Assembly (NCBI RefSeq): GCF_021155765.1
Contig: NC_060108.1
Span: 19,927,025-19,991,024 of the forward strand
Origin: Diprion similis
Taxonomy: Eukaryota > Arthropoda > Insecta > Hymenoptera > Diprionidae
Direction: 5' to 3'
DNA: 64,000 bases
The stretch's first letter is position 1, and the number at the start of each line of letters is the position of its first letter. The notes under the pieces are model-generated. The model did not search any database, was not told the origin of the DNA, and saw nothing but the letters and a program-made list of their open reading frames with translations. Shown here in pieces: positions 47,468-58,587 of this stretch. Position numbers and translations under genes: made by a program.

Positions 47468-49297
47468 TCAATTCTTGCGTAGTTCTTTGAAGATTTCTCG
47501 CAAAAGGCATAAAAATGCGGTAATATCTGAAATTTCTTGCTGCTTTTCGAAGTTTACAACACATTTTAAGCGCTCTTGATGTTTCAGGTTTAAAGATGGA
47601 TGAATAAGTTCCACTGAAATGAAAATCAAATATTACTAACTTTCTGTGGATTTTATTGTATTGACAATTTGCAGAAAAAAAAAGAGTTAATCAAAATACT
47701 GACCTCGCCATAAATCAGCTGTTCTAATCAAGTCTGCGTAATATTGGGGGCTGTCATCTTTGAGGAGTTTGAAGAAACTTATTCTCACCCTGTCACAGAC
47801 TTCCGAGGAATCAATTATTTCAATACGAAACTGAAGACCTAATTTATAGGCCGAGCACGCTCTTCTCACTGCGTCCCAATTCATTTTTTTCTTCATTCTG
47901 TTTTCCTCTGCATCTGAAATTTTGAATATTAATTGAAATATTATTACCACCCCACCATGTGTGAGTTTTATCCTGTCACTTTACGATAAATCGTGAAAAA
48001 TGACGCTGGATCTCGATGAAAAAGAACGCGACATCTGTTACACAGAATGCCAGTAATGATAACAGGGTTTGTAACATAATCGTTCAATGGACTCTGTTTT
48101 GTTTTGACTTATAATAACAGATGATTCTACCATTTGCTTTTAAGGAGTGCTAATTTAATGATGCAAAATCATAGTTCTCAAAGGCTCCCTACAATCAATT
48201 TTTCTTAATTATACCACGCTGTTACAATTTCTATGAATAATGAAGTGACGGTTCATGTAGTGCCGTAAGAATGATACTGACAACATAGCATAGCATCTGT
48301 CATTTGACAATTCTTGATTCAATTACAAACATTGTGGTTGTGATATCTAATTTTCATTGTCAATAGAAAAAAAAAATTAGTTTTATGCAAGGCATTAAAA
48401 TCAAAGTAAAATTCAATAACAAAACTAGGAAGGACCAAAACTGCTGATGTGCTTTGCCTGGTATTATTTATTATGGGGGACGCTATAGTTAGTCTTTACC
48501 GACCGAGTAAATGTCACTTATTCAAGCTCACCAGAACCTATGCACATCACGGATGTGAAAATGCTGAAAACTTTCTGCATTTCATGCAAGAATAATTCCA
48601 GAAAATATAATTCCACAATAAGTGGTAATTACACTACAGAAATAATAATAAGTGAAACAATAATATTTTGGATTATTGTGTTTGACATTCCACACAGAAC
48701 CGCACTGTGGCTTTTCCAAGTCAACGATGCATCAGCTTTGACAAAACTTAAAGTGAATGACATTACATGCAGTTGGTAAATACAGACCACAGTATTTTCT
48801 GGAAGATTGAAAAACAGAAATCAAGTAATGGGAAATGGTCCACCTTTTTCCAGATCCACAATTTCGAGAGCATATTCCTCTTCTTGAGATCTTCCTTCCA
48901 CTATTTTTTGTTTGACTTTCTCTTGCTTTTGGAGAACGTTGCTTATCTGTTTTTCCATAACCTTCTGTTGCAGTGCGATATTTGCGTATTCATTTTGAAT
49001 TTCTTTAATTTGATTCGTGACGTCTGCGATGATAGCTTCATTTTTGGCGACCTTTTTTTGGTAATCTGTGCATTGAAGATCGAAAATCGTTAACACCAAG
49101 CACAGCCTTATATGTATACTGGATTCGGAATGAATTTAGAGCTTACCATGTTTTTGAGCACATTGTTTTTTGATGGAACTCGAGACTGAGTTCAAGAATG
49201 TTTCGCAAGCGGCGATTACGCGTTGTTGATGTGGAAAAACATTTTTTGTTCTGCTCAGTAGAATACTTTCAATGTCATATTCCAACAACTCTTCCAT
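47468..49297 (-). CDS. Spc25: Kinetochore protein Spc25-like (Ndc80 complex subunit)
   Basis: Spc25 pairs with Spc24 and anchors the Ndc80 complex to the inner kinetochore, linking chromosomes to spindle microtubules. Four exons: 49297-49147, 49065-48844, 47913-47704 and 47613-47468. All junctions are phase 1 and consistent, giving 242 residues, close to the usual 220-240. The first half is a heptad-rich coiled coil from about residue 50 to 125 (KNEAIIADVTNQIKEIQNEY region). The second half is the globular RWD-type domain: the LGLQFRIEII strand aligns in position and pattern with the 'LGLxI...LQF' start of Spc25 domains, and the end is a Phe/Leu-rich helix (AFLCLLREIFKEL). Sequence identity in this family is low, so the call rests on architecture, length and these short motifs. 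A generic coiled-coil RWD protein is the main alternative. Confidence 0.72.
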
Positions 49298-49600
49298 TAA
49301 ACCACTATTATTTACTCACAAGTTCGGCCAAAACACTCGCGTAGCGTCTTCAGGCACATCATAAACCGTTGCCGTTTAAAATTTGTAGGGCTACCAACAC
49401 GACGGGGAAAACGGCGGAAACAGAATCTAAACTTGGGAATATGGCCACCAGAGACGAAGCGCGCGGTTTTCAAACAGGTCGGTAGCTTCTTTCAGTCGTT
49501 GACAGTCAACGTTTCAGTCAACGCTTCAATATCTTCAGTCAATTCTTCAGTTGAACGATGAACAAAATGTTGTGTGGTTTTCATTTGAAACAATTATATT
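49298..49600 (-). promoter_or_regulatory. Spc25-like gene 5' flank with repeated TTCAGTC words
   Basis: The 260 bases upstream of the ATG contain TTCAGTC or CTTCAGT words repeated about five times between 49491 and 49556. They include a perfect 7-base-arm palindrome, CGTTGACAGTCAACG (49497-49511). This is the expected promoter position for the minus-strand gene. No factor is assigned. The remainder to 50297 is AT-rich and holds the 3' flank of the zinc-finger gene. Confidence 0.3.
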
Positions 49601-50297
49601 TTTTTTTTTGTATAATACACACGCAGAAACTGAATGCCTAATAGAAATATGTAGTATGCGTGAGCAATTTCAAACAAGCCCGACTAGTCTGTGAAGTACT
49701 TCGGTAGTAAAAAAAACGTGAAATTTTTATGAAAATTTGAAAAGCCAGTATTTCAAATCCGAAATTCGAAAATTTAGATTAAGATATTCTATACTTTCTG
49801 TAAAGTTTCACAATGTGGTAGTTGATAAATATAATTATCAAGTCAGCACAAATATAGGCTTGAATCATTGTAATCTGAGGAACAACCAGAGTATTTTTTA
49901 TCGAAGTAGGATATGAGTTATACTCGTAGACGATATTGGCATGGGAAAAATTATATTTGTTTAAATAATTTTTTTTCCTAAAACAAGAGCAGATACGAAT
50001 AACAATCGAGATTGCCTTTTAACGTTGTCTTACTAAACGATTACACCGAATCCGGAGTGAAGCAATTTTCGGTTACGAATAAAAGTCAAACTTTGAACAT
50101 ATCCAGGTGTCAAGGTCACCTAAAACTTCTCGTGATCACGAGTAGCTCTAAACTTTCTTACTTAACACATTTAATTTATCAGGTCCCTGATGACGAGTGT
50201 AATTTTTAAAGGTTTAAGAATTAGGTTAATAGTAATCTTTGCATATAAATGTAATTAGTATAATGAAATAACTTGAACATCACTGGAATTAGCACCT

Positions 50298-52090
50298 TCA
50301 AAATGGTACGTCTGGATCGGATTGGGAAGAATGAACATCATCCCAAGAAGTAACTTCAACCATTTCTAAACTACCATCCTCTGCTAAAGTTAGCATCTGT
50401 TTTCCGGATCCCTCTTTTACATTTACAACCATGCCCGTGTTACTATTGGGTTCGACAGCCACCTGAGGGTTCCCATGTTCGTCTTCAACATGTTGTAGTA
50501 CTCGTACGTACACCTCGTGTCCAGTCGCATTTACATCTCCTGTGAACAAAATTTTATCGTAACAACTCACTTTCAATAACCCAAGTACATGTGAATCAGA
50601 ATTCAAACGACACAGAAATTGTCAAAAGATATACCTGAAGTAACCATATTTTGCAGGTCAAGATGATCAGGACTTGACAATCGAATAAGCTGCACAGTTT
50701 CCTCTTTTGACTCAGTTTCTAATTGATGGTCCGATTGCGGGATGACAATTGATATATGTTCTTCTTTTTCACAATTTGGGAGCGCAATTGTACTCGTTGC
50801 AAAGGTCTCCACCACAGACTCTGTGAAAAACAATTGTGAAAAGTTGTGCATACGGAGCCACTCTACATTTAACAATATAATTATGCCACGGCTCGATCTG
50901 GTAATTGTTGCAATTTTTCATTACAAAACTCAACGTACATGTTGTGTAGGAATGTTCGTTACAATTTCTATTACACTAGTTATTTCACCCAAGAATCAAA
51001 TTTACATAAATTTCGCGACATAGAAGAATTTAAGCCAATTCAGACTTGGCAAAGTCAATTATTTTGTGTGACATCAAATAGTCTTGTGAAAGGATAGTTA
51101 AATGCCATCATAATATTAATTGCAATAACCATACGCAATAGACAAAGTCAAGATGTTTGGATCACTTTTCTCAAGAATAGATACTAGATAAAGTTTGGTG
51201 CATACCCTTTACATTATTTTGGATCTCAGGCACATCAACACTTTCATTTTTGAATTCTTGTTCTTTGCACAGATGAAAACTTTGCTGATTCTTTATTTGT
51301 ACACCACATTTGTCGCATGTAATACGCTGTTTAATATGCTGTCGAATGTGATGGACCATAAATGCGTTGTAACGAGTTGTGTATCGACATTTGTCACATT
51401 GCATCCAAACATTATTGGATTTTTTTTGCTTCCCTCCGTTGGAGGATACATCCATAGAACTAACAGCTGCTCTTTTCCTTCCGTGATAACCGCCTCCATT
51501 TTGGGTTTGGCTCTTAGTGATCTGTGGTGGCTGGCAAGGTTTGACCGTTTCACTGCTACCGAGAAGTTCTCCTTCCTCCAGTGAATATTTGCGTTCTAAG
51601 AAACGCAAAATCACATCTTTTACACCTCGCATTTCATTCTCAAGTCTGTCGAGTGTATTCATCAGATTGGCGCAGCCTCTGCATATCAAGTCATCTTCTG
51701 AGATGACAACCATGTATCTATGAAAGATAATTTGGCAAAAAATTATTGATTGCCTACTGAATATGAGTGATTAGAAAGCTTTACAAATTTTACATCTCAC
51801 GTAAAATTCAAACATAGAAACCGAAAAGCAATATACCTCTCGCCCACAAGCTCGCCCAGTTTCTCTATAACGCGAGCTCTGCTGCTCTGAGTTCGACAAG
51901 TGGCCAAAGCGTAATAACGACCCTGAACTCTTACGTCGCATACAAAGCATCGAGATGGTTCAGACAAATTTTCAGCTGCTGTGTCATTTGCTGGAAGCGC
52001 AACGTTATCATTGTTACTGTTTTCCGTGCTCTCTTTGCTCGATTGATTCTCATTTAAGCCCGTTGCTACCGTGTTGGTGCATGTAGCCAT
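50298..52090 (-). CDS. ZAD-type C2H2 zinc-finger protein
   Basis: Four exons: 52090-51837, 51717-51206, 50820-50635 and 50539-50298, phase-consistent, giving 397 residues. The N-terminal domain has C48-x2-C51 and C97-x2-C100 with a helix-rich spacer. That is the pattern of the ZAD (zf-AD) domain, an arthropod dimerisation module found in many insect transcription factors. A basic linker with GRKRAA (164-169) could be a nuclear signal. One good C2H2 finger follows: C192, C195, H208, H212. A second has C219 and C222 but ends H233-x-C235, so it is atypical. The C-terminal 160 residues are acidic and free of fingers, ending DPDVPF. Most ZAD proteins have five or more fingers, so two is few. A DNA-binding or chromatin role is inferred. 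I cannot name an orthologue. Confidence 0.85.
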
Positions 52091-53487
52091 CCTGCAAGCG
52101 ATGATTCCTGTAAGTCAAATTGCAGCATGTCTTCAATGTATATCGATCATAAAGCCTTATTGCCTCGCTTTCGTTCGATAAAAATGAGTCATTTTCGAAA
52201 CTGACAATTTCTGACCTGTTTCTGCATTTTTTATTGGGTTGGGGTAATCTATTTCAAACTTTATAAATTTTCATAAATTTATTATAAATACATTTTCCAG
52301 TCACAGTTGCGTAGTTTTGCGTTGATAACACGAATTCATTGAACTAAAATGGAACACAACGCAGTCCGAGAAGAGATCAACATTCCCAAGACTATTCAAG
52401 ACAATAACAACATTTGAGGTTATCTCAAGCAGAAACCGCTACAGCTGCAGAAATTCTATCAATTTAAACTTTGGATCGTATATCGCTACATAATAATGGT
52501 CAGACAAGCACCTAATTTGCAATCGTGGTGCGTCACACAGACAGCCAATTAGCTCCCTCTTTTATATAACCGTTTGAAGAATCCTCGATGTGTCGTTTAC
52601 TGCAAGCCACCGAAGAGACACGGTACAAACTCTGAAAGAAGCGCCGCCGCCTGTTTGTTGACAATCGCCAGACTTCACAGCCGACGGTGGTCGTAGAATT
52701 CTCAAGGCTCAGAATAAATACGTTTTTACGTCGAAAGATAGCGATGAAATAATACTAATTGAAGAGTTGTTATTCTCCCATAGTCATAACGAGGCCTTGG
52801 TAGCGCGGAGAAAGCTGTCGCAAATGAGACGACGCATTGAAGCAGCCTTGCCATGCAATCCCGCACGACACAGGATTGAATATGTACTTTGAAAAGACAC
52901 ACAACACGGCGTGGAAGTGTCAGGGAAGGATCGGACTTCGGAGCGAAGAGATAAGAAGCAAAAATCCGAACTGCGGCCAATCAGAGTCGTCGAGTCAACT
53001 GATGGCAACGGTATTTCGTTCTAGTGTTGAGCATCACACACGTGTCGGTGAGGTTATATAATTCAACCCATGTGCATCGAACTGTATGTGTATGTATAGG
53101 TGATCGATCATTTTCGCGCGTTTCGTCTGCTTGTGAAGTAGCGCGGTAAGTCGTCAGCATAGTGTTGTTTATCTAATTTCCGTGGGCTAAATAACAGATA
53201 AAGATATAACTTAATAGTAGCCGAGAAGTAGTGCAGTCGGATGGTGTTTAATGAGTTATCACTGTACAGGTGTAATGCAAAATTGTTTGCTGTATTTAAA
53301 TATACGAAGTTGCTGGTGTCGAGACACTCTGTCATTTATCAGGGAGTGAATTAGCAACGCTAATGAGATTAAACCCGCCTTGAACCCCTTTCATAAATTA
53401 TTTCCCACCTTAGTATCCGATGACTATACCTTTGAACTGTCGGTTAGTCGAATCGTTAGAAGTGTGATAATCATCGATCAAAGTAAA
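52091..53487. promoter_or_regulatory. Divergent intergenic region between the zinc-finger gene and GNPAT
   Basis: About 1.4 kb separates the minus-strand zinc-finger start from the plus-strand GNPAT start, so both promoters and any leader exons should be here. A CAG directly before the zinc-finger ATG (52092-52094) could be a leader-intron acceptor. Somewhat GC-richer segments at about 52600-52720 and 52790-53010 are the likeliest core regions. No start site could be fixed. Confidence 0.4.
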
Positions 53488-56400
53488 ATGCAGAAAACGG
53501 TGGAAACAGTGGGCTCGCAGCGATCTCATACAATGTTTTCTGACTTGCTCGAAGAACGGCGAGTATCAAGCGATGTTATGTGGATGTTTCGACCACTTCA
53601 TCCTGTTTTTCCCCATAAATTGCCTAGTGCTCTGCGATATTCCAGGGAGCAAACTATCGAAGCAATCCTGGGCAGTCCCAGGATAGTTTTAATGATTCAA
53701 GCTCTAGCCAGTAGCAGGAAAGTTCCTGTCTCCGTTGTGATAAATGAGGCTCGTGAAATGTTGGAGGAAATGGCAGGTGCGCCAAACTTGTCAACGATCA
53801 GGTGTCTAGGTAATTCTACATCTTGTGTACTATTCACCTGTATTAAATAGATTTTATCCAATTTTCAACAAACGTCTTTTTCGTTTTTCATCACTATGTT
53901 ACAATAATTGAAATCGCATACATATATTTTGAGACTCTAGCAAACAGAAATCTCATTTCATAAGTCTGCTGTTTCTACTCCAAAATTGAATCGTCTACCT
54001 CAGTTAATTTTCATTTTAACTATATGATTTTACTGATTTTCTTTTTAGTCCATAACTTTGAAACTACAAGCTATACAATATTTGTATAACAGTGTTGATT
54101 GACTGTCTATTCTATATTTCAAAGTTGTTGATAATTTCAATTTTATACATGGATTATTTACATCATGAAAATCTTTCACACAATTATATGCAATTCGTCA
54201 TCGAGATGAAAAGAAATCAGGTGCAAAACATCTCTGGCTTGTTCATGCTTAAAAAATGTTTCGATACAAATTGTCCAAGAGCTGAAAAATGAGATGAAAA
54301 ATAAAAGGAATTTATGGACATAAGGCCTGTTCAAATGTACAAACCCTCGAGAGTAGTAATTAAATGCATATTGGCAAATGTTTATCCAAATAGTAAGGAT
54401 TACTTTTAGGAATATATCATGATGAATAATTCATGGAATGCTAATATTTGTTCTTTTGTCTAGGTATACTAGTGACAAAAGGCTTGAAGAGGATACTCAA
54501 GAGTGTTCGAGTAAATCAGACTTTTCTGTTGGATCTTAGAGAAAAAATGCGTGACGACACGGTGCAGTACGTTTACGTACCAACTCACCGAAGTTATTTA
54601 GACTTTATATTATGGTCGTACGTACTTTTCTCTAACGATATGGCTATACCAAACATAGCTAGTGGGATGGACTTTTATCGAATGCAAGTCGTTGGTGAAC
54701 TGTTGCGTAAAACAGGAGCGTTTTATATGCGCCGCAGTTTTTCCACTGACCAATTGTACAAGGAAGTATTCAAAGCATACATATCGTCCATCGTGATACA
54801 TAGCGAAAGGGCTATAGAATTTTTTATTGAGGGTACGCGTAGCAGGAGCCAGAAAAGTTTGGCACCAAAATATGGTGAGCAATAAAAAAGATGTCCATTC
54901 GACTTTTTTTTTTTACATTCGTTGATTTTATATATTTGCAATACTTATTACTTTTGACAGGTTTACTTGGGATGATTTTAGATGCTTTATGGAAAGCGGA
55001 AGTGCCCGATATTAAATTTGTTCCAGTGAGTATTACGTACGATCGTCCATTGGAGGAGCTATTATTTGCGTACGAATTATTGGGAGTTCCCAAACCGCCA
55101 GAATCCACAACAGGACTTTTTAAATCGTTGTCAGTTTTGCAAGAAGCATGTGCCTATGGAAATGCATATATTAATGTAGCACCGCCTATTTCAGCACGTC
55201 AATTTCTTGACGTTGATTCCCTCAGGAAAAGTGCTTTATCTCCGTATTCTAAACTGTCAACCAAAGTTGTCACTGGATTGGCATATTCAATTATTGACAG
55301 TCAAAAATGTCACACCCCACTTTCACCGTTCAATCTTATAGCTTTGCTTTTTAATGAAAGGGTACATTCCCATCCTAGAAAGTCTTATATTCTTGAAACT
55401 TTATTAGCTGATTATTGTTGGCTCAAAGAGATCTTCACTCGTGCAATAAAGGCTCTAGTTCATCCTGGAGGGAACAAGTAAGTGAACACTATGCAACGGC
55501 TTTCGACAACTTTTACAAACCTTCACCATTGTTAAAAAATGCAGTTTTTCATTATCTAGATTTATTTCTGAGTTTCTAGTACTCACGATAGTTTTGAATT
55601 TCTTCTTGAAGTGAACATCTTTTAGTATTGACCAGCCAAGAATTTTTCCTACTAGTATTTATTTGTGCTCAAACATAATTATCCTTTAGTTAGGATTTTT
55701 GTAATGGTTGGGGAAAAAATTATGAAAATATAAATGTGACAAACCTGATTCCTTTTTCGCGTAGGAAACAGGCTAAGTAAAAAACATTGATCTTGTACAG
55801 ACCTGGAAGCGATGTGAATGACGAAGATGTGAAAATTGAAGTATTAGATTCCCTGTTTACACATCGCGAGCTGCTTAAGTTTGATCCATGTGGTGAATTA
55901 ATGCTGATGGAAAGACACAGAGAATCCCAAGCCTGCGATCCAAGAAAAGTGAAAGGTCATGTGTTGACTGAAAGAACTATGCGTTTAGCTGTGCCAGCAA
56001 TTAATATGGCAACCTACATGAATCCCGCAATGGCATTCTTGGCTAAGCCAGCTTTAGTAGCAGTATCTATTGTCAAATTTGGTACTAGTGAAGGTAAATA
56101 TACATTTATAAACAATCTATTTCAATATATGAAAATAACGATGAACGGTGAATGTAAATTTCTCCACTAGTTACATCAGATGATGATATAGTGCATTAAT
56201 AATAGATAGTGAATTATCTCTAACATCTAGTTGCATTATCGACATGTAATTAAAATAATACTATGAGTCAGTAATGCAAACAGCAGTAATGACAGGCTGT
56301 AATCTTGCATAATTAGGCGATTAGTTGAGAAATTGATTGTGATACTAATTTCACTATTCATAGCAAAAAGTGTTCAAAATCTAACCGATAGATAATGAAA

Positions 56401-57334
56401 TTGGTTTTTACAGAGTCAACATTCGCAAGGTTTACAATTCTCAGAGAATTGCTTTGTACCGAATTTGCGCTTGTTTCTGAAAAACCTGTAGCTACGGCAG
56501 AATGGGAGGAAGGATTATCCTTCCTAATAGCTGAGGATTGCGTACGCCTTGAGAACAATTCTTTGGTGACGGGGAATAACAGTAAACTTTTCTCTCTCCT
56601 ACAAAATCTCTTGTTGCCTTTCCTGGCTGCTTCTCATGTCACGTGCACTATACTCTATCAGGTAATATCTGTGTAATTGTAAAATTAAATTGAATCTATC
56701 TATGGCACTGATTAGATCAAGTAAATTCATTGCTTACATCTCTTGGGATATCTGAAAAGCTTGATTTATTTGATATTCAATACATATTCGAAATAAATTA
56801 GTTTTTCTCAAGCAGATTCATGATTTAATTCTGGTTTGTCCTTCTCTATCTAGATCGTTTGCTATCATTCACCACTCTGAATATCTGTGAAATCTTGTTT
56901 TAAAGTGTCTGAGAAAACCAAGTTCAACAACTTGTATGCATAAAATAAATCGTTCTTCGTTTTTTAAAATAAATCTTTTTATCGCTCTGTTTCAGTGGAA
57001 CGATGAAATGGGTGAAGCCAAAGAATGCTACATATTGAAAAACACACAAAAACAGACAGAGTTGTTATTATTCGAGGGTCAAGGAATATTCAGATTCCCT
57101 TATTCTTTATCTCTCGATCTTTATACTTCTACACTTGTCAGCCTTGTTTCGATGGGCATTATTAACTCATCTGGAAGACCACCAAACACAGTATACTCCC
57201 CAGACAAAATACGCCTAGGCGCATTAATTTCAGAATTAGACAATTTGAAGTTACTCAGTCCTCCTGGATCATACCTTGATATCAGAATGTTGCCAGCCGC
57301 ACATGCTTCATCTGTCCCTCAATCAAAGCTATAA
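53488..57334 (+). CDS. GNPAT: Dihydroxyacetone phosphate acyltransferase (peroxisomal)
   Basis: GNPAT acylates dihydroxyacetone phosphate with acyl-CoA, the first step of ether-lipid (plasmalogen) synthesis, inside peroxisomes. Six exons: 53488-53809, 54464-54874, 54961-55477, 55801-56093, 56414-56661 and 56996-57334, all in phase; 709 residues, close to the vertebrate length of about 680. The conserved start region DLLEERR is present. The catalytic HX4D motif is H149-RSYL-D154. A further block, GAFYMRR, is at 192-198, and the phosphate-binding motif EGTRSRS is at 230-236. LGVPKPPESTTG follows in the fourth exon-3 block. The C-terminus is SKL, a canonical type 1 peroxisome import signal. The ATG at 53488 is the first in its frame; the frame is open upstream without an ATG, so an additional leader exon is possible but not needed. 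Confidence 0.95.
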
Positions 57335-57541
57335 TTTGGCTTTGTTCGCAGCATCACAGTTCTATCAATTTTAAGTATGAGAATTCTTGACCATTGTTTG
57401 AATGCGAAGGAGATTTCTTGGTATAAGTCCACAGTTTTATCAATTATACATATGTTTTATTTATTAAGGCCCTTGCTATGAGTATTGAGTAGCATTTAGT
57501 CCAATATTACAAATATTAGGTGAGTCAGGCTACCCACGTTT

Positions 57542-57667
57542 CGGGTTTCTAAAAAATTTCTGGTTTCCTTAAGATTTCGGGTTTCCCGAAAAACCCAGGC
57601 TTCCAGAATATTTCACATTTCCCGACCATTACCGGATCGCCGAAAAATCCGATCCAATAAAAAACCC
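57542..57667. repeat. Degenerate 18-bp tandem array in the GNPAT 3' region
   Basis: Five to seven units of 18 bases run without gaps from 57542. Units 1 to 4 are CGGGTTTCTAAAAAATTT, CTGGTTTCCTTAAGATTT, CGGGTTTCCCGAAAAACC and CAGGCTTCCAGAATATTT. Units 5 to 7 (57614-57667) are more decayed. The shared core is C-x-G-G-x-T-T-C followed by an A/T-rich half. Confidence 0.6.
57656..57661 (+). terminator. Candidate poly(A) signal of GNPAT
   Basis: AATAAA on the plus strand about 320 bases after the stop codon, at the right end of the 18-bp array. Confidence 0.45.
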
Positions 57668-58587
57668 GTTCGGAACCTGAACTTTTTTTCACGAGATTTC
57701 GGGAACTCGCACAGCTCTAATATGTATACGTATGTATATGTATATGGTATCTCTTCACTAGCTTGCAATATCATATAGGTCGATTCGTAAAGTTTCATGA
57801 ATTTAAGAGACTGATTATTTCACAGAATTTTATAAAATGTCACATACTAATTCGTATTATATGTCTGAAGTATTGCTCTTTTCTTCGTGGCAAATTACTG
57901 ATAACATCTGTATTATTTATACATATTTGTGTATGCCAATGTATTACAACCCTTAGGATTACGCTTTTAAACGTATCTACACGTACGAGGTTTCCGAAAA
58001 CTTAAGTTTGAAGTTCCATAATTAGCCGAATATGCCTCCTTCGTGTAGTAGAGGAATAATCAAAAATATAGCAGTAATCATAGTGAAGAGATAAAAATCA
58101 TGTGTTTGTCATGTTTATTCGTAAGCTCAAGTGTGTACAAATTCTTATATTGATCTAAAACATGAGGTGAAAAGTAGATGAATAATTGTATGTATAACAC
58201 GACTGAAATACAAATTAGAAAATAAGAAAAATAAAAAAAAATAACGGTCACAAAAAGTAGAGATAATTTTGTTCAGTTTAAAGTCCAATTTTCATCCCTG
58301 CCGTTTGCTTGATAACAATAACTCTCGAATGAGTTGTCAAATATTGTACTTCACACTTGGCACAATATTCCTCTGACATCGATTACTTGGTAAGCATCAA
58401 CGTGCCAAGGTGAACTACTCTAATAACCAAGGTGTCGACACCGCTGTGTGAAATATTTGCATACATAATTAATGACACTTATTACGCAGTACAGACTCTT
58501 CTTCAGATGGTCATGACTCAGACGTCCCTTTCCACAATCAAGTTGCCATCACGATCTTGAGCTTCGATGCTTATTACTGGAAATCTT
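57668..58587. other. Convergent intergenic region between GNPAT and PLC gamma
   Basis: AT-rich sequence with no recognised gene. It should hold the 3' ends of both converging transcripts. Confidence 0.5.
58114..58119 (-). terminator. Candidate poly(A) signal of PLC gamma
   Basis: AATAAA on the minus strand about 470 bases beyond the PLC gamma stop codon at 58590-58588. Confidence 0.4.
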
